In this document: one piece after another, positions 43,924 to 52,624 of the stretch
Position numbering within the stretch: position 1 is the first letter of the stretch
Layout of the letters: each line of letters begins with the position of its first letter
Made by a program: the position numbers and the translations under genes
Notes under the pieces: model-generated
The model's input: only the letters and a program-made list of their open reading frames with translations
What the model was told of the DNA's origin: nothing
Databases searched by the model: none
Origin: Marivita sp051859345
Lineage (GTDB): Bacteria > Pseudomonadota > Alphaproteobacteria > Rhodobacterales > Rhodobacteraceae
DNA length: 64,000 nucleotides
Reading direction: 5' to 3'
Assembly: GCF_051859345.1 (NCBI RefSeq)
Contig: NZ_JBHYFV010000015.1
Span: 39,484-103,483 of the forward strand

Positions 43924-45051
43924 ATGGACTTCCTGAATGTCTCCAACAGCGGCTTCCTGATCGCGATGTCTTGCGTGGTGGCGCTTGCTGCGTCCTTCAC
44001 AGGGCTATCCCTGACACGCGATCTTGCGGAAAAAACCGAGTTCCAGAAGAAAGTCGCGATCTCTTTGGCGTCCATAGCATTGGGCGGGGGTATCTGGGCG
44101 ATGCATTTCGTGGCCATGCTCGGTCTGCAACTGCCCATCCTGTTTTACTATGACGGCGCAATCACGTTGGTGTCGGCGTTGCTGGCGATCTTGATCGTGG
44201 GCGCGGCTTTGATGATTTTGCATTTCACCGAACGGACCCGCACCATCATCGTTCTGGCAGGAGGGATCGTCGGCGTTGGCGTCCTGGTCATGCACTATGT
44301 CGGTATGGCAGGTCTGGAGCTGTGCCGTGCAGTGTACACGACGCATGGGGTCGTCCTGTCGTCCCTGTCGGCAATCGGATTGTGCATTCTGGCCTTCTGG
44401 ATCGCATATGAGCGAAGAACCAACCGCAACATAATCCTTGGCACACTGTTCTTTGCGTTCGCGGTGTGCGCGGTCCACTTTTTGGCGATGGCCGGGACCA
44501 ACTTTGTTGCCGAACCCAGCAGTTCCGAGTTTGGTCCTTCGATGAGCAACGAGACCCTGGCGCTTGGTGTGATCTTTTTCAGCTTTGTCATCTTCGGTGC
44601 CTGCCTGTGGGTAAGCGTGACCTATCTGGTCGGCGAAGACCCACAAGATGTGGCGCCAGAGGGGCGCGTTGCTTCACCAGACCTGGACGCTGCGGCGGTT
44701 CAGCGGATTCCGTGCGAGCGGGATGGACACAAGGTGTTCATAGATGCGGGCGACGTCCTGTTTGTGCGCGCTGATGGTCACTACACACAGGTGTATACCT
44801 CGAAAGATCGGTTGTTCTGTGTCTGGCCGATTACGGAAGCGACGAAGCGCCTCGTACCGGCTGGTTTCCTGCAATCGCATCGCAGCTACCTGGTGAATCC
44901 GAGCCATGTGGCACGTTTCGAGCGAAGCAAGTACAATGGACGATGCGTATTTGCAGGCTCTGATTTGCCGCCTGCACCGGTCAGCCGCTCAAAGCTCAAG
45001 ACCATACAGGATGCTCTTTCGGCGCGGGTTGGCGCAGTTCGTGCAAGCTAG
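43924..45051 (+). CDS. coxC: CoxC-like MHYT-LytTR membrane regulator
   Basis: The 375-residue protein has about seven membrane segments forming an MHYT sensor domain (repeat motifs MHFVAM at 60-65, MHYVGM at 123-128, VHFLAM at 184-189), thought in the family to bind a metal and sense a gas such as CO or O2. A cytoplasmic LytTR DNA-binding domain (about 259-365: DVLFVRADGHYTQVYTS, FLQSHRSYLVNP) follows. It lies just upstream of the CO dehydrogenase genes as coxC does in Oligotropha, and is probably the activator. Direct repeats like LytTR sites overlap its own 3' end. Confidence 0.88.
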   Translation: MDFLNVSNSGFLIAMSCVVALAASFTGLSLTRDLAEKTEFQKKVAISLASIALGGGIWAMHFVAMLGLQLPILFYYDGAITLVSALLAILIVGAALMILHFTERTRTIIVLAGGIVGVGVLVMHYVGMAGLELCRAVYTTHGVVLSSLSAIGLCILAFWIAYERRTNRNIILGTLFFAFAVCAVHFLAMAGTNFVAEPSSSEFGPSMSNETLALGVIFFSFVIFGACLWVSVTYLVGEDPQDVAPEGRVASPDLDAAAVQRIPCERDGHKVFIDAGDVLFVRADGHYTQVYTSKDRLFCVWPITEATKRLVPAGFLQSHRSYLVNPSHVARFERSKYNGRCVFAGSDLPPAPVSRSKLKTIQDALSARVGAVRAS

Positions 45052-45067
45052 GGTGCATTTCGTGCAA
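45031..45067 (+). promoter_or_regulatory. Paired direct repeats like LytTR binding sites upstream of coxM
   Basis: TTCGTGCAA occurs at 45038-45046 and 45059-45067, exactly 21 bases apart; the extended 16-base units at 45031-45046 and 45052-45067 agree at 14 positions. LytTR proteins typically bind 9-base direct repeats with a 12-13-base spacer, which fits. A partial third unit sharing TGCATTTC lies at 45074-45081. The pair starts inside the end of coxC and ends about 96 bases before the coxM ATG. Confidence 0.65.
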
Positions 45068-45163
45068 AACCCCTGCATTTCATTGGTTTTCTGAAGCCGT
45101 CCAGCGCCGAAATGTGCGGTACTTCCCAAAGCAAAGATCAATCGCTTTTTGGGAGGAGAGCCG

Positions 45164-46018
45164 ATGATTCCAGCGGCATTCGAGTATTACAGGCCCACGG
45201 ACATGGCCGGTGTCCTGTCCTTGTTGGAAGAGCATGGCGACGACGCCCGCGTCATGGCGGGGGGGCATAGCCTCATTCCGATGATGAAGCTGCGAATGGC
45301 GGATGTACCACATCTCATCGACCTTCAGTCTGTCGTCGGCCTGTCGGACATTGAGATTGGCGCGGACGACATTCGCATCGGTGCTCTGGTCACGCAACAC
45401 GACATCATCGACAACGCCGCTCTGGCAGAGGTCGCGCCGATCCTGCGTGAAGCTGCTTTGCAGATCGCAGACCCGCAGGTCCGTTACATGGGGACAGTGG
45501 GCGGCAACGTCGCCAACGGCGATCCCGGCAATGACATGCCTGGTCTGATGCAGTGTCTGAATGCCAGCTTTTTGGTCGTCGGTCAGGACGGCGAGCGCGA
45601 AATTCCGGCTCGCGAATTCTACGAGGCCGCTTACATGACGGCGCGCGAGGACAACGAAGTCCTGACATCGGTAACGATCCCCATGCCCAAAGGGGGGTAT
45701 GCCTACGAAAAGCAAAAGCGCAAGATCGGTGACTATGCCACGGCAGCGGCTGCGGTTCAGATCGTGAAAGATGGCGACATCTGTGTGTCGGCAGCCATCG
45801 CGATGACTAACCTCAGCGACACGCCGATCTATTCCGCCGGGGCTTGTGACGCTCTTGTCGGCACGACGGTTGATGATGCCGCGATCAAGGCCGCCATGGC
45901 CGCGATGCTTGGCGACATCGACCCGACCGAAGACAATCGCGGCCCGGTCGCGTTCAAAAAACATGTTGCGGGCGTCATTCTGCGCCGGGCCATCGAGCGC
46001 GCCTGGTCGCGCGCCTGA
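45164..46018 (+). CDS. coxM: Aerobic CO dehydrogenase, FAD-binding medium subunit
   Basis: The 284-residue protein has FAD-binding blocks VMAGGHSLIPMMKLRM and YMGTVGGNVANGDPGNDMPG, and the C-terminal flavoprotein domain. It transfers electrons from the CoxS clusters to the quinone pool or another acceptor at the inner face of the membrane. GGGAGGAGAG lies before the ATG at 45164. It is first of the structural genes in the M-S-L order seen in known cox operons. Confidence 0.95.
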   Translation: MIPAAFEYYRPTDMAGVLSLLEEHGDDARVMAGGHSLIPMMKLRMADVPHLIDLQSVVGLSDIEIGADDIRIGALVTQHDIIDNAALAEVAPILREAALQIADPQVRYMGTVGGNVANGDPGNDMPGLMQCLNASFLVVGQDGEREIPAREFYEAAYMTAREDNEVLTSVTIPMPKGGYAYEKQKRKIGDYATAAAAVQIVKDGDICVSAAIAMTNLSDTPIYSAGACDALVGTTVDDAAIKAAMAAMLGDIDPTEDNRGPVAFKKHVAGVILRRAIERAWSRA

Positions 46019-46032
46019 AACGGAGAATTGCC

Positions 46033-46527
46033 ATGTCCAAGAAAATGCACATAAAGCTGAACGTTAACGGCAAGGACGAGGAGTTTCTGGCCGAGCCGCG
46101 CGAACTTCTGATCTACACGCTGCGCGAACGGCTGAACATCACCGGGCCTCACATCGGCTGCGAAACCTCACATTGCGGAGCCTGCACCGTCACGATCAAC
46201 GGTAAGTCGGTCAAGTCATGCACAATGTTCGTTGCGCAGGCTGACGGTGCCGAAGTCACCACGATCGAAGGTATTGGTGGGCCGGACAATCTGCACCCGC
46301 TTCAGACCGCTTTCAAGGAACACCACGGTTTGCAGTGCGGCTACTGCACGCCCGGCATGATCACACGGGCCGCAAAACTTCTGGAAGAGAACCCTAACCC
46401 GACCGAAGAGGACATCCGCTTTGGCATGGCCGGCAACATCTGCCGCTGCACAGGCTACCAGAACATTGTGAAATCCATCCGGGCCGCAGCGGTCGAGATG
46501 AATGCAGCCAAGGAGGCGGCGGAATGA
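46033..46527 (+). CDS. coxS: Aerobic CO dehydrogenase, 2Fe-2S small subunit
   Basis: The 164-residue protein carries two 2Fe-2S clusters: Cys43, 48, 51, 63 (CETSHCGACTV) and Cys102, 105, 137, 139 (CGYCTPGM, CRCTGY). It relays electrons from the Mo-Cu site in CoxL to FAD in CoxM. Its stop overlaps the coxL start by four bases. Confidence 0.97.
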   Translation: MSKKMHIKLNVNGKDEEFLAEPRELLIYTLRERLNITGPHIGCETSHCGACTVTINGKSVKSCTMFVAQADGAEVTTIEGIGGPDNLHPLQTAFKEHHGLQCGYCTPGMITRAAKLLEENPNPTEEDIRFGMAGNICRCTGYQNIVKSIRAAAVEMNAAKEAAE

Positions 46528-48950
46528 AGGACGAAGTGACACGCGACGAACGCGTCGCCAACCTCAAGGGGATGGGATGCTCGCGCAAGCGGGTCGAGGA
46601 TGCACGCTTTACGCAAGGCAAAGGCAACTACGTCGACGACATCAAGCTGGATGGCATGATCTTCGGAGATTTCGTCCGTTCGCCTTATGCCCATGCGCGC
46701 GTTGTCAGTATCGACACAGAAGCCGCGCTGAAAGTTCCGGGTGTCCTGGCCGTTCTGACGGCTGCCGATCTGGAACCGCTGGGTCTGCACTGGATGCCCA
46801 CGCTCGCCGGTGACAAGCAGATGGTGCTTGCTGACGGCAAAGTCTTGTTCCAGGGACAGGAAGTGGCTTTTGTCGTCGCCGAAGATCGCTACGCTGCCGC
46901 CGATGGGATCGAAGCGGTCGAGGTCGAGTACGAAGAGTTGCCCGTCATCGTCGATCCGTTCGAGTCTTTGAAATCGGATGTCGTGCTGCGAGAGGATCTG
47001 GTGGCCGAGGACGGCTCTATCCCAGCGGGCGCGCACGGTCCTCGCAAACATGCCAACCACATCTTCACCTGGGAAGCGGGCGACAAGGAACCGACCGAGG
47101 AAGTCATCGCCAATGCCGACGTCGTGGCGACAGAATCCATGTATTACCACCGCACCCACCCCTGTCCGCTAGAAACCTGCGGCTGCGTGGCGTCGATGGA
47201 CAAGGTCAACGGCAAGCTGACGCTTTGGGGCACTTTCCAGGCACCACATGCCGTTCGGACGGTCGTCAGCCTCATTTCGGGCATCGAAGAGCACAATATC
47301 CGCGTCATCTCGCCCGACATCGGCGGCGGTTTTGGCAACAAGGTGGGGGTCTATCCGGGCTATGTGTGCTCGGTTGTGGCGTCGATCGTGACCGGCAAGC
47401 CGGTCAAATGGATCGAAGACCGGATGGACAACCTGATGACCACCGCCTTTGCGCGGGACTATCACATGACCGGCAAGATCTCTGCCACCAAGGAGGGCAA
47501 GATCACCGGGCTTCAGTGTCACGTCACCGCAGATCACGGCGGCTTTGATGCCTGCGCTGACCCCACCAAGTTCCCTGCCGGGTTCATGAACATCTGCACC
47601 GGGTCGTATGACATCCCGACCGCTTACCTGGAGGTCGAGGGCGTTTATACAAACAAGGCCCCCGGCGGCGTCAGCTATCGCTGTTCCTTCCGCGTGACCG
47701 AGGCCGTGTACTTCATCGAACGCATGATCGAAGTGCTTGCGATCAAGCTGAATATGGATGCCGCAGAACTGCGCCGCATCAATTTCATCAAGAAAGAGCA
47801 GTTTCCGTACAAGGCTGCCCTTGGCTGGGAATATGACAGCGGCGACTATCACACGGCGTGGGACAAGGCGCTCAAGACAGTCGATTATGACGGTTTGCGT
47901 GCCGAACAGACCCAGCGTGTCGAGGACTTCAAGGCGGGCAAGACGCGCAAGCTGATGGGTATTGGTCTAAGCTTTTTCACCGAGATCGTCGGGGCCGGAC
48001 CGGTCAAGAACTGCGATATTCTGGGACTTGGAATGTTCGACAGCTGCGAGATCCGCATCCATCCGACCGGCTCTGCGATTGCCCGGCTTGGCACGATTTC
48101 CCAGGGACAGGGCCACGCGACAACCTTCGCCCAGATCCTCGCCTCCGAGATTGGACTTCCGGCTGACAGCATCACCATTGAAGAGGGTGACACCGACACC
48201 GCCCCCTATGGCCTTGGCACTTATGGGTCACGCTCGACACCCGTCGCGGGTGCCGCGACGGCTATGGCCGGACGCAAGATCCGCGCAAAGGCCCAGATGA
48301 TCGCGGCCTACCTTCTTGAAGTCCATGACAACGACGTGGAATTCGACGTGGACCGCTTTGTCGTCAAAGGCGCGCCGGACCGGTTCAAGACGATGAAGGA
48401 AATCGCCTTCGCCGCCTACAATCAGGCCATTCCGGGCATCGAGCCGGGGCTTGAAGCGGTCAGCTACTACGACCCGCCCAACATGACTTACCCATTTGGT
48501 GCTTATGTCTGTGTCATGGATATTGATATCGACACCGGTGTTCCCGAGATCCGCCGCTTTTATGCGCTGGACGATTGCGGCACGCGGATCAACCCTATGA
48601 TCATCGAAGGACAGGTGCATGGCGGGTTGACCGAAGCGCTTGCCGTCGCTTTGGGTCAGGAAATTGCCTATGATGACATGGGCAACGTCAAGACCGGCAC
48701 GCTGATGGATTTCTTCCTGCCAACCGCATGGGAGGTTCCGAATTACGAGACCGACTTCACCGTCACACCCAGCCCGCATCACCCGATCGGAGCCAAGGGC
48801 GTCGGGGAAAGCCCACATGTCGGCGGTGTGCCGTGTTTCTCGAACGCGGTGCAGGATGCGTTCCGCCCCTTTGGCAACACGCATACCAACATGCCGCACG
48901 ATCACTGGCGGATCTGGAAGACCGCCAATGACCTTGGTCTGCACGGGTAA
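46524..48950 (+). CDS. coxL: Aerobic CO dehydrogenase large subunit, form I type
   Basis: The 808-residue protein is one residue shorter than Oligotropha CoxL. It has the form I active-site loop as SYRCSFR (384-390; the usual first residue is Ala), with C387 at the place of the Cu-binding C388, and the catalytic E762 in GVGESPH matching E763. Further cofactor blocks are IGGGFGNKVG, QGQGHATTFAQ and GLGTYGSRSTPVAGAA. With CoxM and CoxS it oxidises CO to CO2 at a Mo-S-Cu centre. The Ala-to-Ser change beside the loop is a small variant in an otherwise canonical site. Confidence 0.94.
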   Translation: MKDEVTRDERVANLKGMGCSRKRVEDARFTQGKGNYVDDIKLDGMIFGDFVRSPYAHARVVSIDTEAALKVPGVLAVLTAADLEPLGLHWMPTLAGDKQMVLADGKVLFQGQEVAFVVAEDRYAAADGIEAVEVEYEELPVIVDPFESLKSDVVLREDLVAEDGSIPAGAHGPRKHANHIFTWEAGDKEPTEEVIANADVVATESMYYHRTHPCPLETCGCVASMDKVNGKLTLWGTFQAPHAVRTVVSLISGIEEHNIRVISPDIGGGFGNKVGVYPGYVCSVVASIVTGKPVKWIEDRMDNLMTTAFARDYHMTGKISATKEGKITGLQCHVTADHGGFDACADPTKFPAGFMNICTGSYDIPTAYLEVEGVYTNKAPGGVSYRCSFRVTEAVYFIERMIEVLAIKLNMDAAELRRINFIKKEQFPYKAALGWEYDSGDYHTAWDKALKTVDYDGLRAEQTQRVEDFKAGKTRKLMGIGLSFFTEIVGAGPVKNCDILGLGMFDSCEIRIHPTGSAIARLGTISQGQGHATTFAQILASEIGLPADSITIEEGDTDTAPYGLGTYGSRSTPVAGAATAMAGRKIRAKAQMIAAYLLEVHDNDVEFDVDRFVVKGAPDRFKTMKEIAFAAYNQAIPGIEPGLEAVSYYDPPNMTYPFGAYVCVMDIDIDTGVPEIRRFYALDDCGTRINPMIIEGQVHGGLTEALAVALGQEIAYDDMGNVKTGTLMDFFLPTAWEVPNYETDFTVTPSPHHPIGAKGVGESPHVGGVPCFSNAVQDAFRPFGNTHTNMPHDHWRIWKTANDLGLHG

Positions 48951-48962
48951 AGGCGAAGGTCT

Positions 48963-48983
48963 GGCGGGGTCTTGAGCCCCGCC
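48963..48983 (+). other. GC hairpin between coxL and coxD
   Basis: A 7-bp stem GGCGGGG/CCCCGCC with a 7-base loop starts 12 bases after the coxL stop and is not followed by a T run. It may protect the coxMSL messenger end or reduce read-through, so that accessory genes are made in smaller amounts. Confidence 0.45.
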
Positions 48984-49000
48984 GGACCGCGACAAAGCAA

Positions 49001-49876
49001 ATGACTTGGACCGATCTGAAATCCCGCCTTGCGAGTGAAGGCTATGTCGCCTCTGACGATCTGGCCGTGGCGCTGCAACTGGCGTTGTCGCTGGGCAGAC
49101 CGCTGTTGCTTGAAGGCGCGGCTGGCGTTGGCAAGACCGAGATTGCGCGCACCTTGTCCGTGGTTGAGGACACCCGCCTGATCCGGTTGCAATGCTACGG
49201 CGGGCTGGATGCGGCGCAGGCCATCTACGAATGGAACTACCAGCGCCAATTGCTGACCATCCGAGCTGCGGCAGAAGACGGCGAAACCGGCAAGACCGTC
49301 GAAGACCGCATCTTTTCCCGCGACTTCCTGTTGGAACGCCCCCTTCTGGCGGCAATTACCCAAGACAAGCCGCCGGTGTTGCTGATCGACGAGATCGACC
49401 GCGCCGACGAAGAATTCGAGGCCTACCTGCTCGAAATTCTGTCCGATTATCAGGTCTCGATTCCCGAGCTTGGTACGATCACGGCGACGACGAAACCAAT
49501 CGTGATCCTGACCTCGAATGGCACACGCGATCTGTCGGATGCATTGCGCCGCCGCTGTCTGTACACCTATGTCGATTATCCGGATCGGGCGACCGAACTG
49601 GCGATCCTCAAGGCGCGTTGTCCCGAAGTGGAGTCACGCCTTGCCGATCAGGTCGTGGGTTTTGTGCAGAAATTGCGTGAAGAAGAACTCGAGAAAACGC
49701 CCGGCGTTGCAGAGATGCTGGATTTTGCGGCCGCACTTATGGGCCTTGGCATCGCCGACCTCACCGAGAACCCCGCAGTGCTTCATTCGACACTGACGAC
49801 CCTTCTCAAGACCCAAAGTGATCTGGCCCAGATCGCTCCCGAAGTCGCAAGCCGCATTGCGGGGAAAGCGGCATGA
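49001..49876 (+). CDS. coxD: CoxD-like MoxR-type AAA+ ATPase
   Basis: The 291-residue protein has Walker A GAAGVGKTE (39-47), Walker B VLLIDEIDRADEEFEAYLLEIL and sensor 1 ILTSNGTRDL with an arginine finger region RRRCLYTY. CoxD in Oligotropha is a chaperone-like ATPase needed to build the Mo-S-Cu cluster of CO dehydrogenase. It overlaps coxE by four bases. No clear ribosome site precedes the ATG. Confidence 0.92.
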   Translation: MTWTDLKSRLASEGYVASDDLAVALQLALSLGRPLLLEGAAGVGKTEIARTLSVVEDTRLIRLQCYGGLDAAQAIYEWNYQRQLLTIRAAAEDGETGKTVEDRIFSRDFLLERPLLAAITQDKPPVLLIDEIDRADEEFEAYLLEILSDYQVSIPELGTITATTKPIVILTSNGTRDLSDALRRRCLYTYVDYPDRATELAILKARCPEVESRLADQVVGFVQKLREEELEKTPGVAEMLDFAAALMGLGIADLTENPAVLHSTLTTLLKTQSDLAQIAPEVASRIAGKAA

Positions 49877-51054
49877 GCCGTGTCACGAAATTCGCCTCGC
49901 GCGACCCCGGACCCTCGGCGCGGGTTGCAGGCTTCATCGCGCATTTGCGCGAGAACGGATTTAGGCTTGGGGTGGGGGAAACTGATATTGCCATGGCGGC
50001 ACTGGTCGTGGTTGATGCGATCCGACCAGATGACAGCCGCAGGGCGCTCCGGGCCGTCTGCACTGGAAACAAGGAAGACGCCGAACGCTTCGACACCCTT
50101 TTCGACAGCTATTGGATGGATGCCGGGCGGGTCAGACAAAAGGTCATCCCGACCCTGTCATCGACCATCAGTGACGACGTGCATTCGTCCCGCGATGCGA
50201 CAGGCCAAGACGCCGGGGCCTCGGGTGCCGCGACCTCGCCCGACAGTTGCGGCGGCGAGGCGGACAGCGACGGCACAGGCAAATTGATCGCGACCGAACA
50301 AACCAACCTGAACCGCCGCGACCTGCGCGACTTGGTGCGCCCCGACGAGATCGCCGCCGCCGAAGATGTCGCGCGCCGGATCGGCTCCGCATTGCGGGAC
50401 AAACGCTCGCGCCGCCGGATCGCAGCGCGCAAGGGCAGCAGTCTGCATTTTCGCAAGACCATCCGTAACAGCCTGACCACGGGTGGAGAGCCTCTGCGCC
50501 TGTTTCGCAAACACCGCCCTGACCGGCCACACAAGATTGTGGCACTGTGCGATGTTTCCGGATCAATGACGGTCTATGCGCAGGTATTCCTCGCCTTTCT
50601 GGCGGGTTTGATGCGCGCCGATACCTCGGCCGATGCTTACCTGTTCCACACGCGGCTTGTACGCATCACCGACGCCTTGCGCGACAAGGATGCGCTGCGC
50701 GCGATCGGGCGCATGTCGTTGATGGCCGACGGGTTTGGCGGTGGCTCGAAAATCGGTCCTTCCCTGATGCGCTTTGCCCAGACCTATGCGAAGCGATTTG
50801 TCGACGGGCGCAGCGTCGTGTTGATCCTGTCGGACGGGTATGACACGGAAGATCCCAAAATGATCTCGGACGCCTTGGCGCGCTTGAAAAAGCGCGGCTG
50901 CAAGATCATCTGGCTCAATCCGCTCAAGGGCTGGAAAGACTATGCGCCCGTAGCCTCCGGCATGGCCGCGGCCTTGCCGCATCTCGATCTTTTTGCAGCC
51001 GCAAACACGTTGAGCGATCTGGCAGCTCTGGAACCCGAGCTTGTGACGTTATGA
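49873..51054 (+). CDS. coxE: CoxE-like von Willebrand factor A domain protein
   Basis: In 393 residues the C-terminal half is a VWA domain with a MIDAS motif (CDVSGSMT) and the GFGGGSKIGPSL and ILSDGYDTEDPKM segments. The middle is rich in Arg and Ser (DKRSRRRIAARKGSS). CoxE works with CoxD in activating the active-site cluster, as MoxR and VWA proteins often do. Four-base overlaps on both sides tie it to coxD and coxF. Confidence 0.92.
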   Translation: MSRVTKFASRDPGPSARVAGFIAHLRENGFRLGVGETDIAMAALVVVDAIRPDDSRRALRAVCTGNKEDAERFDTLFDSYWMDAGRVRQKVIPTLSSTISDDVHSSRDATGQDAGASGAATSPDSCGGEADSDGTGKLIATEQTNLNRRDLRDLVRPDEIAAAEDVARRIGSALRDKRSRRRIAARKGSSLHFRKTIRNSLTTGGEPLRLFRKHRPDRPHKIVALCDVSGSMTVYAQVFLAFLAGLMRADTSADAYLFHTRLVRITDALRDKDALRAIGRMSLMADGFGGGSKIGPSLMRFAQTYAKRFVDGRSVVLILSDGYDTEDPKMISDALARLKKRGCKIIWLNPLKGWKDYAPVASGMAAALPHLDLFAAANTLSDLAALEPELVTL

Positions 51055-51830
51055 CGTCGACTGGCGTTCTCTCTGACGATCTGGTCAAGGCTGCACAAGA
51101 GCTGCGTGCCAAGGACGAACCTTTTGCCTTTGCCACGATCGTGCGTACCGCCGGGTCGACCGCCGCCAAGCCTGGCTCGAAGGCCTTGCTAAGCGCGGAC
51201 GGGACAATCCTGCAGGGTTGGTTGGGTGGCGGTTGTACACGAGGCGCGGTTAAGCGGGCAGCTCTCAAGGCGTTGCAGGACGGCACGCCGCAGCTTGTCT
51301 CGGTCGCGCCCGAGGACCTGTTGGCGGAGAAAGGCGTAACCGCCGGGGAAACGGTGGACGGAACGAGCTTTGCGCGCAACGGCTGTCCGTCGCGCGGCAC
51401 GGTGGATATCTTCATCGAACCCTGCCTGCCAATCCCACAACTTGTGGTCATGGGCGCATCGCCGGTTGCACAAGCGCTCAGCGCCCTTGCGCCGCAATTC
51501 CATTGGTCCGTCAGCGTGACGCCGCAGCAAAACACAGCACACCGGCAACGCTTCATCGTGGTGGCGACCCAAGGTCAGGGAGACCTCGATGCGTTGAAGG
51601 CAGCCTTGGCCAACGGAACGGACTGGGTGGCCTTCGTGGGCAGTCGCCGCAAGTTCGCAGCTCTTGCGGAAAAGCTGGTGACTGCAGGGATGGATCAATC
51701 CTTGGTCGAGAGCGTGCAAGCCCCGGCCGGGCTTGATCTTGGCGCGGTGACACCGGAAGAAATCGCCTTGTCGATCCTTGCACAACTGGTTCAGGCACGG
51801 CGTGCGACCGTGATCGAGGCGCAGGTGTGA
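51051..51830 (+). CDS. coxF: CoxF-like XdhC-family maturation protein
   Basis: The 259-residue protein has an N-terminal XdhC/CoxI-type domain (FAFATIVRTAGSTAAKPGSKAL, GWLGGGCTRGAV) and a C-terminal XdhC Rossmann domain (LVVMGASPVAQALSALA). Family members take part in inserting sulfur or copper into molybdenum hydroxylases. It ends the cox operon here. coxG, coxH, coxI and coxK were not seen in the window. Confidence 0.88.
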   Translation: MTSTGVLSDDLVKAAQELRAKDEPFAFATIVRTAGSTAAKPGSKALLSADGTILQGWLGGGCTRGAVKRAALKALQDGTPQLVSVAPEDLLAEKGVTAGETVDGTSFARNGCPSRGTVDIFIEPCLPIPQLVVMGASPVAQALSALAPQFHWSVSVTPQQNTAHRQRFIVVATQGQGDLDALKAALANGTDWVAFVGSRRKFAALAEKLVTAGMDQSLVESVQAPAGLDLGAVTPEEIALSILAQLVQARRATVIEAQV

Positions 51831-52624
51831 TCCGATGGTCCGCTTCGATTTACCTCCATACAGGACACGCAACACGCAGCGTGTGCCCGTCTGCGGTGTC
51901 CTGATGACCCCTCGTATCGTCGACGGTCACCGCGCCGCATCTTCAAGGCGGGGTCCGGTTGCCGCCGTGCATGGCGACATAGCCGTCCCGGCTCGTTTGA
52001 GCGCGCTTCGTCTGGCCAATCCGAAATCGCCAATGCCCACGGGGTAACAGGAATGCACCCCGAACACGTCCGGTGCGCGCCGTATTGGGGCGGCAGGTTC
52101 CGCACGGAAAACGGCGCACCCCAACCCCACGAAACCCTGCCAAGTCGCGACATGGAAGAGACACCATGAACAGTCTCAAACGCATGATTTCCGGCCTGCG
52201 TCGCAAATTTTTAGTCAGGCGCATGTGGAAGCCTGCCGAAAATCCGCCTGACGATGCACACGCCGATCCGGGTGCTGGATTGTTCCTTGCGCGACCTATG
52301 TCCTTGGGCGGGGACTGCGCCACCCGGGGTGGTCTAACGGTTTGCACCCGACTGGCCCTGCTCATTGCGATGCGTCCGGCGGTCGAGCACCGCCGCAAGT
52401 TGGCTTTCAGCCGATCCTGGCAGTGTCAAACATTCGACGCATGCGCGCGCAGCGTGGAAATAGTTGCAACAGCGTAAATATCTACGCAATTGCGCGGCGG
52501 GGAAAGTGGTCATTCCTACAAACCGCAGCGGGAACAAACGCTGAAGGATCAAGTTGCGTACCAAGCTACCCTTCGATCCGTTGATCTATCCAGCAAAGCG
52601 CATCGACCAGAAGGTGTGGCGGAG
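51831..52624. other. Intergenic region between cox operon and trkH, one doubtful small frame
   Basis: Besides the nested hairpin, this 794-base gap holds only short frames. The best is plus 52166-52477 (103 residues, starting MNSLKRMISGLRRKF, with GGAAGAGAC just upstream as a possible ribosome site). It matches no family I know and its C-terminal half looks random, so it is not called as a gene. No RNA gene or mobile element was recognised. Confidence 0.45.
51861..51903 (+). repeat. Nested inverted repeats downstream of coxF
   Basis: An outer stem CAGGACAC/GTGTCCTG (51861-51868 with 51896-51903) encloses a 6-bp hairpin ACACGC-A-GCGTGT (51872-51884). No T run follows. It starts 31 bases after the coxF stop and may be a messenger 3' structure. 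Confidence 0.4.

Noticed and set aside
51835..52047. 70-codon plus-strand frame right after coxF
   Set aside because: It contains the nested hairpin and has no ribosome site or conserved feature; a coxG homologue was considered but nothing fits.
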